A program made the position numbers and the translations under genes. 57,045 nt of DNA from Chitinophagales bacterium (lineage in GTDB: Bacteria; Bacteroidota; Bacteroidia; Chitinophagales; Saprospiraceae), in contig JAFLBP010000036.1 of NCBI GenBank assembly GCA_017303875.1, forward strand, positions 1-57,045. The letters run 5' to 3'. Below the pieces are notes generated by a model, which made no database searches, had not been told where the DNA came from, and saw only the letters and a program-made list of their open reading frames with translations. Shown here one piece after another: positions 1 through 7,829 of the stretch. Every line of letters starts with the position of its first letter. The first letter of the stretch is position 1.

Positions 1-121
1 GAATCGTCAAAGATTATGAGCGAACCGTAGAATCTTCGGTTTTTTGGCTTCTTTTAGCCAATTCAGCTGTAATACTACAGCGAGTGACATAGCGAGCCAA
101 ATTAAATTCCCGAACATGCTC
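1..121 (+). mobile_element. Right end of an IS5-type insertion sequence (body lies outside the window)
   Basis: The first 121 bases are the exact reverse complement of positions 56924-57044. The inner boundary is the terminal sequence TCCCGAACATGCTC, which recurs in inverted form at 28379 and at both ends of the 43715-43874 element. The tail of a transposase reading frame (3-92) lies inside it. The base triplet next to the end is TTA (122-124), matching the 3-bp TNA-type target duplications known for the IS427/IS1031 groups of the IS5 family. The copy has inserted into a GTGTTTTA repeat tract, which itself offers TTA targets. Family assignment is inferred from the transposase tail and target size. 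Confidence 0.85.
3..92 (+). CDS. IS5-family transposase, C-terminal fragment (partial at window edge)
   Basis: The frame is open from the window edge and ends at TAG (90-92), 29 bases before the IS terminus. The visible 29 residues include KDYERTVESS followed by a hydrophobic helix ending in LQRVT. This resembles the closing segment of IS5-type DDE transposases, where an SKDYE-like motif precedes a terminal helix. The catalytic D, D and E residues lie outside the window. An identical tail is encoded at the other edge on the minus strand. Homology is judged by eye from a short segment. Confidence 0.7.
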   Translation: MVKDYERTVESSVFWLLLANSAVILQRVT

Positions 122-123
122 TT

Positions 124-183
124 AGTGTTTTAGTGTTTTTGTGTTTTAGTGTTTTGGAGCTTTTGTGTTTTAGTGTTTTTGTG
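124..183. repeat. GTGTTTTA tandem tract, copy 1
   Basis: Imperfect tandem units of the type AGTGTTTT run from the IS boundary to about 183. The same family recurs at 1581-1619, in the palindrome at 26384-26550 and near 48832-48998. The IS target triplet TTA is part of this tract. Confidence 0.8.
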
Positions 184-262
184 ATGCACAGGGGTAATTC
201 TGGAATCAACAGGGCTGGTTTGGTGCCCCGGTCCCGCTACTGGCCGCAACATAACTATACCC
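184..262. other. Intergenic stretch without a recognisable gene
   Basis: Short unique sequence between two repeat tracts. Its 13-base string AATTCTGGAATCA (about 195-207) recurs near the far end of the window (about 56902-56914), close to the other IS end. I see no gene or promoter here. Confidence 0.4.
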
Positions 263-320
263 TGCTAACTGTTCACTGCTGACTGTTCACTGATAACTGC
301 TCACTGATAACTGCTCACTG
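263..320. repeat. ACTGATAACTGCTC tandem tract, copy 1
   Basis: Four to five imperfect copies of a CTGCTCACTGATAA-like unit. The same unit builds the large palindrome at 24995-25126. Here only one arm is present, so it does not form the long hairpin. Confidence 0.8.
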
Positions 321-1026
321 AAAAATGGACACGGCCGCTCCGAACATACGTCCGGAACGGCCTCAAGCCACTTTCAAAAGGATTTCCCGCCTAATTGAAT
401 CGTTGTCACATATCGATCTTAGTCACCTGATGTCATTGAGGGCTTTTGGTAGTTCCCGGGCAGGTTTTGGGTGCTGCCCGGGCATTCCTACCAAAAAAAG
501 TTTCCACTTACTTCTTACACTTGGGTCATACAGTGTGTGGTCCGTCGTTCTCAGTTGATGTGTTGGTTATTATACAGAGTTGGTTTTGGTCCAAAAAAGG
601 TTTTAAGGGGTCAGGCGCTCGCGGTGAGGACTTTGGGTGGCATTGGGGTCACCCATGATTTTTTTTATTTTGAGGGGAACCGGTGGTCGGAGCAGTGCGA
701 GCGCTTTTTAATGGGCAACGGCACTGCTCCGGTCGGCGTTTCAACAACTTACGGCTTTTTGAAGTTGCGAATCTCAAACTGGTTTCCAAACTATCGCGGC
801 TCGTTTGCCTCGAATCATTTGACGCCACAAAGATGGGGGTGACAGGGGGGCAGCCACAAACACAAGAAAGCGCGCAACTTCCTTGATTAATTCTTTAATC
901 AGTCCTTAACAAGTTGTAAACGGGAGCGTATTTGGGCGGTTTTTATGCGATATTACCTGAATTATATAGCTTAATTACGAACACAAAAGCGTTCGGGAAT
1001 TCCAAAAACACAGCCAAAAAAAGTAT
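321..1026. other. 700-bp region without a convincing gene
   Basis: Several short overlapping open frames exist here in different registers, but none has a recognisable domain, signal peptide or consistent codon use. The sequence could be decayed insertion-element or gene debris next to the IS. I see no tRNA or other RNA gene by eye. Confidence 0.45.
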
Positions 1027-1575
1027 TTACTTGCGCATCATTTCCAAAAAATAATCCAGATCCGGGGTTGTCATATCGAGTGCTTTGGCAGCTTCATCCC
1101 AATAACGCATTTGAATATACTGATCGAAAAGCGGATCCTGCTCAAAACGGGCAGCTTCCTGTTCCTCCATTTTACCTCCCTGAAACGCGAGGGTTTGTTT
1201 GCTGGCCTCCGACAATTGCTCGTAATAACCTTCCTTTTTTGCTACCAAATAACGCTTTGCATTGACATGATTGGCAATCAAGGCTGCCGTTTTAGCGGAA
1301 AAGCCGCGCGCCAACAGCCAGTCGGCCGCAAGCAGTTCATGGTTTTTACGGCCATAACCTTCCATATGATCTACTGCCTGATCAGAGGGCAACAAGTGGC
1401 CAATATCGTGTAGAAATGCCGCCAGAATGGTGTCCTTATCAAAACCTTGTTGTTCTGCAAGTAGTCCGGACTGCGCCGCGTGTTGGAATTGGGAAACTTC
1501 TTCGCCGTAGTAAGCTGCTTTGCCATGCTGTTCAAACAGTTGGCGAATTTCGTCGATCGCGGCAGTAGAAATCAT
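1027..1575 (-). CDS. PhnZ-like HD-domain diiron oxygenase
   Basis: This is a 182-residue soluble protein of the HD-domain oxygenase group that includes PhnZ, which oxidatively cleaves hydroxylated aminoethylphosphonate. The visible signature follows the PhnZ iron and substrate residues in order: Y22/Y23 and E25/E26 near the N-terminus, H32, HD at 56-57 in LHDIGHL, H79, H103 in NHVNAKRY, and D160 in RYWDEAAK. Length and the LQGG-like segment (FQGGKM) also match the phosphonate-associated HDIG group. The usual partner PhnY (an alpha-ketoglutarate dioxygenase) is not in the window, so the natural substrate is uncertain. It could act on another phosphonate or be a related HD oxygenase. A GTGTTTTA repeat tract lies directly upstream. 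Confidence 0.8.
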   Translation of the reverse strand: MISTAAIDEIRQLFEQHGKAAYYGEEVSQFQHAAQSGLLAEQQGFDKDTILAAFLHDIGHLLPSDQAVDHMEGYGRKNHELLAADWLLARGFSAKTAALIANHVNAKRYLVAKKEGYYEQLSEASKQTLAFQGGKMEEQEAARFEQDPLFDQYIQMRYWDEAAKALDMTTPDLDYFLEMMRK

Positions 1576-1580
1576 TACTT

Positions 1581-1619
1581 CGAGTGTTTAAGTGTTTGAG
1601 TATTTTAGGGTTTTAGGGT
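1581..1619. repeat. GTGTTTAA/GGTTTTAG tract, copy 2
   Basis: Short degenerate member of the GTGTTTTA repeat family in the 109-bp gap between the flippase stop and the HD oxygenase start. Confidence 0.6.
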
Positions 1620-1684
1620 GTGTTGAATGAGCAGGCAAGTTAGTGCGCTTGAAAATACAGGAGGGTTAAGTTTGGGTTAAGCGC

Positions 1685-2998
1685 TCAATGCAACAGGTAT
1701 AAGCCGGCAAAAGCCAGCAATGCGATCAAAACCGCAGGTATTAAAGGTCTGAAAATGCTTTGGGTAAATGTCCACCCGGATAAACCGCTGAGCGGCTGAA
1801 TCTGGGTTTTATAAAATGGGTACATCAGGATGATAAAAACCGCGATTTCAACCTGTATCACCGTATAAATATCGCCCCAATAAGCGGCCAGTCCGACCGC
1901 CGGAGTTAGCATTGCAAACAAGGCGAGGTTCCAGTAAAAGCCTTTGTCGGCCCGGCCAATTGCCATTTGCAAAGCACCCACCGGATTATAAATGGCGTGC
2001 AAAAGGGCAAAAAGCAGGCAATAGCGCAAGAGTGCAGGATAGGATTGCCAGATTTCTCCAAAAAAAGTGTTCAAAATCCAGGGCGCCAGCGCAAAAGCAA
2101 TAAGCAGGAGGGTAAAATTGAACAACAGGGTCTGGCACAGATATTTCTGATAAATCTCCCCTACCCTCCCCGGCACTTGCCGAACCTGCGCCATTTCCGA
2201 TTGTGCCACCTGCCCGAAAACCGGATTGATGAGACTTTCCGGTCGCAATACCATTTGTCTGAAAACATCATAAATGCCCAGCACAGAAGGGCCTAAAAAC
2301 TTACCTACTACAAACACATCGGCCCGCTCGGCTAAAAAATTGACGATGCGCTCGCCGATCTGAAACAATCCGAATTGCAGGTAATCGGGCATTTGCCGCA
2401 ATTCAAAGCCGCGGTCGGGCCATGCCGGTTTGCCCGACAGTGTCCAATAAGCAATGGTTTGCAGGAAATACTGGAGCAAATAGCCCCAAACCAAACCTTT
2501 CAGGCCATATCCTTGTCCAATGGCCCATACACTAAGCAGGAGTGCAGCCAAAAATGCCAGGCTCTCCGCCATAGCCAGGGCAGCAAAATGCATTTTCCGC
2601 CGCAAATATCCTTTAGGCAAAACACCGGCTGCCTGTATCACCAATACCGGCAAGTACCAACAACTCAAAGGAAAAACCTCGGGCAGTTGCATCCAATCTG
2701 AAAGGCCATAGGCTACTGCGAGCATCAGCAAACTGATCACTATGCTAAGCCCTACGCTGAAGACCAATAAAGTGCCGAGCACCGGGCGTTCGGGTGGTTT
2801 GGGCGCAAAATAAACATTACTCAGGCCGCCATCCGCCATAAAGATACCAAGGCTGACAAGCAATTGCAGCAGTGCCAACACGCCAAAAGCACTGCCCTCC
2901 AGCCGGTGGGTTAACCAGAGTAAAAGCAGCAGTCGCCCACCCTGTACGAATATAGCCGACAGGCCGCTTGGGCCGAGATGACGCAATTTACTTAGCAT
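1685..2998 (-). CDS. Polysaccharide flippase (Wzx/oligosaccharide translocase-like)
   Basis: The 437-residue protein is almost wholly hydrophobic with about twelve predicted membrane helices. Its N-terminal segment (LEGSAFGVLALLQLLVSLG) and the later GRYILGxxxxG-like helix pattern are typical of lipopolysaccharide or exopolysaccharide flippases of the MOP superfamily. Such proteins move lipid-linked oligosaccharide across the inner membrane. Its ATG lies inside the end of the upstream amidotransferase gene (7-bp overlap, 2992-2998), which argues for translational coupling. The charged ARxDVFVVGKFLG segment near residue 225 is the conserved middle helix of the family. The exported glycan cannot be told from sequence. 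Confidence 0.85.
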   Translation of the reverse strand: MLSKLRHLGPSGLSAIFVQGGRLLLLLWLTHRLEGSAFGVLALLQLLVSLGIFMADGGLSNVYFAPKPPERPVLGTLLVFSVGLSIVISLLMLAVAYGLSDWMQLPEVFPLSCWYLPVLVIQAAGVLPKGYLRRKMHFAALAMAESLAFLAALLLSVWAIGQGYGLKGLVWGYLLQYFLQTIAYWTLSGKPAWPDRGFELRQMPDYLQFGLFQIGERIVNFLAERADVFVVGKFLGPSVLGIYDVFRQMVLRPESLINPVFGQVAQSEMAQVRQVPGRVGEIYQKYLCQTLLFNFTLLLIAFALAPWILNTFFGEIWQSYPALLRYCLLFALLHAIYNPVGALQMAIGRADKGFYWNLALFAMLTPAVGLAAYWGDIYTVIQVEIAVFIILMYPFYKTQIQPLSGLSGWTFTQSIFRPLIPAVLIALLAFAGLYLLH

Positions 2999-4803
2999 AT
3001 CCCCTGGTTTTCACACCACTTGACATAGCAAAACAAGCGCCAGAGCATTTGCGGATTCCTGTTCAGTAAGGCCTCATAGTTATCGGCTATTGCCCGGGTG
3101 CTGACCAATGGAACTGTCTTTATATCCGTCAATGCGCGCTTAAAATCGGCGCCATGCAGGCGCAGCCACTGTGCGGTATTAAACGGGAAGCCCGTTTTTT
3201 TGCGTTTCCAGGCGATTTCAGCGGGAATACGTTTGTCTAACCAACGGCGAAGCAGGTACTTGGTCCAGCCCTTATGAATCAGGTATTCCGCTGGCAGTGT
3301 GTACGCAAACGTCACGAGATCAAGGTCTAAAAATGGCAGGCGCGGTTCAATCGGCAAGTGCATGTAATGCTTTTGCAGGCTGTTGGTCCAGTAATACATC
3401 TGCGCATGGCTCATTTTTTCACGGAGCAGGCTGTTCAAATCGGAGGCAGGCGCGTACGCATGATCTGGCAGATCGGGTGTCAGGATTTGTTGTAACAACT
3501 CCCTGTTTTGTGATTGATTTCCAAGGTATTTGCGGGTGAGTTGCCACCATTGAGCGGGCGATAAGTTTTGCAGGATCATCCATGCGTCGGCGGCTATTTC
3601 AGGTAATGCCGTCAATCCGGCTTTTTCCCACAAATAGCGTGCATGTGCCGGCAGATAGGCCGGATAGCCTGCCAGCACTTCATCGCCGCCAGCACCGTTG
3701 AGGTTGATGCCGAGACCATGGGATTTTAGTACCTGCTGCTGACAATAATCGGTGTATAAAACCGGATCATGAAAGGGTTCTTCCTGTACAGCAAGGAAAT
3801 GCGACCAGTTTTCTTCCAACTTAAAATCAAAGCCATTTAGCGCAATATGCTCAAACTGATTGCCAAAACACTGCAACACCTTAGTAGCCGCTGCCCATTC
3901 ATCGTCGGGGGTACCCGGAAAACGAACGGTAAAAACCGGAATGCCTTTTTCATGGCTCAGTTCGGCAACAGCCGCCACGATAGCAGAAGAATCCAGGCCG
4001 CCGCTCAAGGTCAGACCAAAGGGAAGGGCCGCCTGCATCCGGCGTTCAAGGGACTGGAGCCAGAGATCGGAAAATTGCTTTTCGGCGTGCTCAAAGGATA
4101 AATCCTGCGTGGCAAGGCGTTTTTCCGGCAAATTCCAGTAGTGGTGCATGTGGAGTGAAGCATCTGCCAGATCCAGCATTGCCCAATGCGCCGGCGGAAA
4201 CTGTTCAATGTCTTGCCAGAAAGTTTGTCGGGTATGGTCGCGCAGGCCATAGCGAAGATAATCGGCAAGCGCATTCGGGTTCAGGGTTTTATCCTGGTTG
4301 TGGCGCAGGGCGCCAAGGTTGGAAGCGAAATAAAAATCCTGCGCCTGCTGCCTGAAATACAAGGGCGCCTTACCGAAGGGGTCGCGCGCGAGGTAGAGCT
4401 TTTGGCTATGGGTATCGGCAAGGGCAAAAGCCCAGAACCCGCGAAAACGGTTCAGACAATCCGGCCCCCAGGTACGCCAGGCGGCCAGCACCACTTCTGT
4501 ATCGGTCTGTGTCTGGAAGGTATAGCCCAGCTGCATCAAACTTGCGCGCAGGGCTTTGTGGTTATAAATCTCGCCGTTAAAAACCAGGGCCCAGCCATCA
4601 GCGCTAAAGGGCTGATGCCCGTCGGCACTCAGGTCGGAGACCGCATAACGCGTGTGCGCCAGGCCGAGTTTCGGCCTGGATGCGGGCCACAGCCATTGCC
4701 CCTTATCATCGGGGCCGCGATGGCGGAGTGCGGCCAGCATCCGGGGCAGCTTGGTTTCCTGCGCATTGGGCTTATTGGTAAAAAAACCGGCTATTCCACA
4801 CAT
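2992..4803 (-). CDS. asnB: Asparagine synthase (glutamine-hydrolysing)-like amidotransferase
   Basis: The start is taken at the ATG giving MCGIAGFF, so that Cys2 becomes the N-terminal nucleophile of the glutaminase domain; an in-frame TTG two codons upstream is not needed. Residues 1-200 form the class II glutamine amidotransferase domain (RHRGPDD, FNGEIYNH, RDPFGKAPLY). A synthetase domain follows with the PPi loop SGGLDSSA near residue 265 and GGDEVLAGY. The family moves ammonia from glutamine to an aspartate-type or sugar carboxylate after AMP activation. It is flanked by a flippase and lies downstream of an acyltransferase, a setting in which such proteins often modify surface polysaccharides, so free asparagine synthesis is not certain. 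Confidence 0.88.
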   Translation of the reverse strand: MCGIAGFFTNKPNAQETKLPRMLAALRHRGPDDKGQWLWPASRPKLGLAHTRYAVSDLSADGHQPFSADGWALVFNGEIYNHKALRASLMQLGYTFQTQTDTEVVLAAWRTWGPDCLNRFRGFWAFALADTHSQKLYLARDPFGKAPLYFRQQAQDFYFASNLGALRHNQDKTLNPNALADYLRYGLRDHTRQTFWQDIEQFPPAHWAMLDLADASLHMHHYWNLPEKRLATQDLSFEHAEKQFSDLWLQSLERRMQAALPFGLTLSGGLDSSAIVAAVAELSHEKGIPVFTVRFPGTPDDEWAAATKVLQCFGNQFEHIALNGFDFKLEENWSHFLAVQEEPFHDPVLYTDYCQQQVLKSHGLGINLNGAGGDEVLAGYPAYLPAHARYLWEKAGLTALPEIAADAWMILQNLSPAQWWQLTRKYLGNQSQNRELLQQILTPDLPDHAYAPASDLNSLLREKMSHAQMYYWTNSLQKHYMHLPIEPRLPFLDLDLVTFAYTLPAEYLIHKGWTKYLLRRWLDKRIPAEIAWKRKKTGFPFNTAQWLRLHGADFKRALTDIKTVPLVSTRAIADNYEALLNRNPQMLWRLFCYVKWCENQGIC

Positions 4804-4844
4804 AATCAAGGCATTGACAAATGGCGCGGATGCCGCAGGGAAAA

Positions 4845-5711
4845 TCAGCGATTGGCGCGCCAGATGGACTGGAACTGCGGCTTACGGCCCTCGTTGGCTA
4901 CGATCCAGCGGTTTTTATCCCATTCTGTGACCGATTCGTATTGACGGGCGATCAGGAATTTGGGCAAACGGCGGCGTATCATTTTTCCTTTCAGAAAGCG
5001 GGTGCCCTTGAAATCACTGAAGTAAAAAACCGAAGCTTTGGTATAAGGCAGGAAGCCTAATTTTTTACCAATGATATAGGCCGTCAGCGCCAGCGTTTTG
5101 CCATCGCGGCTGATGGCAGCGCCGGTCACGACGCGGTTTTTCAGGCAAAGGCTGTCGCGCAATTCGGCCACATAGTTACCGGGTTTTGCGGGCAACACAT
5201 AGTGTTTGGTGTAAAAATTACCAATAAATACATTTTTGGAAAAAAGGTGAAGGCTGTCGTTGTGGTAAACCATCGCCTCACAGTTGAAGTTCCAGTCGGG
5301 ATTTGCCGGCGGGAAAAGTTTCTGATCGGGATAGCGGAAAAGGATACTGTCGAGGGCGCTTGTTTGGGGGTTGTAGATATAAATGCGCAGGTTTTGGCGG
5401 CGGTTGGCGTTGTTTCCGAAGTCGCCGATATACAAATTGCCTTTGGTATCGGAGGCCAGGTCTTCCCAGTCGCGGTTGGGCACTGGCAGGCGGCGGGTTT
5501 CGAGTACCTTGCGCTGCATGACATCATAGCGAAAGATCAGCGGCGGGTTTTTACTGTCGTTGTGCATCCACAGATCGCCGTTTGGCAGGCGGGTCATGCC
5601 GGAGATTTCTTTGAGTTCGTCGGGCAATTTTACACGTCGGGGCAGGCGCTGGGCCATTGCATCGAGGCAAAAAAGGCCAAAAAAGAGCGGGATTATGTAG
5701 TACTTGTTCAT
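4845..5711 (-). CDS. Exported protein with propeller-like repeats, unknown function
   Basis: The 288-residue protein opens with a signal peptide (hydrophobic helix ending DAMAQ). The body holds repeated strand-type segments such as ISGMTRLPNGDLWMHND, WEDLASDTKGNLYIGD and GAAISRDGKTLALTAY, the pattern of a beta-propeller as in SMP-30/esterase-like or SdiA-regulated families. Conserved NCEAM and YESVTEW motifs suggest a metal or ligand site, but no catalytic assignment can be made. It ends 41 bp before the amidotransferase start and begins 84 bp after the acyltransferase stop, consistent with one operon. Cellular place is probably periplasm or surface. Confidence 0.6.
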   Translation of the reverse strand: MNKYYIIPLFFGLFCLDAMAQRLPRRVKLPDELKEISGMTRLPNGDLWMHNDSKNPPLIFRYDVMQRKVLETRRLPVPNRDWEDLASDTKGNLYIGDFGNNANRRQNLRIYIYNPQTSALDSILFRYPDQKLFPPANPDWNFNCEAMVYHNDSLHLFSKNVFIGNFYTKHYVLPAKPGNYVAELRDSLCLKNRVVTGAAISRDGKTLALTAYIIGKKLGFLPYTKASVFYFSDFKGTRFLKGKMIRRRLPKFLIARQYESVTEWDKNRWIVANEGRKPQFQSIWRANR

Positions 5712-5795
5712 AGTGCCTGCTGCACTGCAAGAAACAGGCCAAAAACGAATAAGTATTTCCTGTCCCTTCTCCGTCGGAAAACGACTATAAGGCGT

Positions 5796-6959
5796 TTATT
5801 TCGAACTCTTTTTTTTCCGAACGCCACCATTAAGAAATGCTCCGAGGAGGGTGTACCGAACCATAAAATGATAAGTGAGTAAACAGATTAGCATGGTTGA
5901 TATCAGAACAATTAGAAATTTAGCGAAAGCGGGAAGTTCAAAAGCAGCAAGCATGCCTGGAAGCAAAGCTACAACCGGAAGATGTATTAGATAAACCCAG
6001 TATGCAGCATCCATTACATAACTCAAGCGATACGAATATCGGTTAAAGTATTTCATAAACAACGCAATGAAACCAAACACGAATAACGACACCATCATAG
6101 CCACAAGGAATTGCCTGACCAACAGCGTCCACGCTGCTTCGGGTAAGGGAGCAATAATGAAGATCAGAAACAGCAACATTGCACTGCCCAATTGTCTTGC
6201 GGGGAATTTAGCCAGGGCATTGAGTGTATCCGTTCTGTAAATCACCCAACCGATCTCAAAAAACAAAAAATAGGTTATAAAAACCGGAGCGTTAATTTTC
6301 CAATCGTTATTGGTCGGTAAGGAAGCCTCCCCGATCCAATACAAACAAGCAAAAAATATTACTGCCAGGCTGATATGTCGCAGCCATATATTTCTCAGCA
6401 TTAGTGCCACTAATTCAAGAGCTTTTGTAGTAAAAACTGTACTTCTTGAAAATATCCGCGCTATCCCCCATCCTCCGAGCACAAAAAAGATGAGGAAGTA
6501 CAGGAACCAAAGATGCAGGACATTAAACGGCAGAAATTGTCCGGTCAAAATAAACGTCATTGCATAATCGAAAGGAGAGGTTTCGCCGACTACCACACCT
6601 TTTGTATATTCGAAAGCAAATACCGCAAGGGGATAAATCAGCAAAACTCCTCCGACAAAAGGCAGTAGTATCCGTTTTGCCCGGTTAATCAACAGTTGCG
6701 TTCCTCCTTTTCGATAGTACAACGACGCACTAAAATAACCGGAAACCACAAAAAAAACAGGCATCCGGAAGAAGTGTATCAAGGCAACAATCAGATCAAA
6801 ACCGATACTGTTCTGCTTATCTTTTATAGGCCAAAACTGGCTGTAATCCATGCTGCTGTAACTAAGTCCGGCATGTAGCACAATACCTAATAGCATCATA
6901 ATCACTCTTAGAGCATCCAACGCATAGATTCTTGCTGATGCCGAACTTAGTTGTTCCAT
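5796..6959 (-). CDS. Membrane acyltransferase (acyltransferase 3 family)
   Basis: The 387-residue protein has ten or more membrane helices and begins with YALDALRVIMMLLGIVLHAG, which matches the conserved first helix of the acyltransferase 3 family, where the LHAG histidine corresponds to the key residue. The RMPVFFVVSGYF motif near residue 70 is also typical. Members transfer acetyl or other acyl groups to extracytoplasmic sugars (OafA, OpgC types). It is the first gene of the putative polysaccharide operon. Base composition is visibly more AT-rich than the genes downstream. The acceptor is unknown. Confidence 0.85.
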   Translation of the reverse strand: MEQLSSASARIYALDALRVIMMLLGIVLHAGLSYSSMDYSQFWPIKDKQNSIGFDLIVALIHFFRMPVFFVVSGYFSASLYYRKGGTQLLINRAKRILLPFVGGVLLIYPLAVFAFEYTKGVVVGETSPFDYAMTFILTGQFLPFNVLHLWFLYFLIFFVLGGWGIARIFSRSTVFTTKALELVALMLRNIWLRHISLAVIFFACLYWIGEASLPTNNDWKINAPVFITYFLFFEIGWVIYRTDTLNALAKFPARQLGSAMLLFLIFIIAPLPEAAWTLLVRQFLVAMMVSLFVFGFIALFMKYFNRYSYRLSYVMDAAYWVYLIHLPVVALLPGMLAAFELPAFAKFLIVLISTMLICLLTYHFMVRYTLLGAFLNGGVRKKKSSK

Positions 6960-7003
6960 TTATTTTTTTTTAAGAAAGGTTTCAACAGCTCAATTCAGGA
7001 GAT

Positions 7004-7717
7004 TTAATTCATTTTCCGTACACTGCCCGAACCGCTGATGTTTTTATTAACAACAGGATTGCCCTGGAAACGCACGTCGCCGCTGCCGCTGATGGTAACA
7101 TCGAGTTTTTCGCTCACGTCCACTTCTACGTCGCCACTGCCGCTGACATTCACGGTAGCGGTTTTTACCGGACAATCGAAAGCTTCCACATCGCCGCTGC
7201 CGGTGATGGCGCAGTTCAGGTCGTCGGCAACGCCTGCCAAGGAGGCATCGCCGCTACCGGTGAGGCGCAGTTTAATTTTTTGGAAATCAAGTTGGAAAAT
7301 TTCCAGGTCGCCGCTGCCGGTTGTTTCGGCGTCGAGTTGGGTACCGCTGATTTTGTCCAGCACCTTGATATCGCCGCTGCCATGTATTTCAAACTGGTCA
7401 AAAGCGGGGGCAGTTACGCGGATACGCAGGTTATCGGCGTCAAATACATTCCGGTCAAAGTCAATCCGTAAAACGCCGTTGACCACCTCGGTTTCAAGGA
7501 TGTCGATCAGGTTTTCTTCGCAGGTAACTTCTACCTCAAAGAAAGTATCGACGCGCACCTCTACATCGCCGCTGATATTCAGCTCAATTCCATGAAAATC
7601 GCTGGCGGTACGGGTTTCGGTAATCAAATCGCCCCGGCCGCGAATGGCGAAAGGATCGCAGGCAGAAAGGCTGAGTAAAAAAGTGAAGAGTGCAGAAAAA
7701 ACAAACAGTTGTTTCAT
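7004..7717 (-). CDS. Lipoprotein with DUF2807 (putative auto-transporter adhesin head) repeats
   Basis: The 237-residue protein has a lipoprotein signal (LSLSAC, Cys20) and then a run of GSGD motifs: at least six, as in HGSGDIKV, TGSGDLEI, SGSGDVEV and SGSGDVRF, spaced 18-25 residues apart. This is the DUF2807/head-GIN fold, a right-handed beta-solenoid found in many Bacteroidota surface or periplasmic proteins with no settled function. The gene lies 112 bp after the STN repeat protein on the same strand and may be the last gene of the sigma/FecR operon. The repeated motif is also visible in the DNA as ccgctgccg-type strings. Confidence 0.85.
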   Translation of the reverse strand: MKQLFVFSALFTFLLSLSACDPFAIRGRGDLITETRTASDFHGIELNISGDVEVRVDTFFEVEVTCEENLIDILETEVVNGVLRIDFDRNVFDADNLRIRVTAPAFDQFEIHGSGDIKVLDKISGTQLDAETTGSGDLEIFQLDFQKIKLRLTGSGDASLAGVADDLNCAITGSGDVEAFDCPVKTATVNVSGSGDVEVDVSEKLDVTISGSGDVRFQGNPVVNKNISGSGSVRKMN

Positions 7718-7829
7718 GATTGAAGTAGTTTTTGTGTTTAAATGAAAAAGGTTCAGAAGTTTGGAGGTTTAACGGAGACACTTAGCCATGGCGCTACCCT
7801 TACTGAACCTCGTGCTTTTTTATTTTTTT

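Noticed and set aside
325..886. Four overlapping short open frames on the plus strand
   Set aside because: They lie in different frames across one another, have no domain or signal peptide and unusual composition; not supported as genes.
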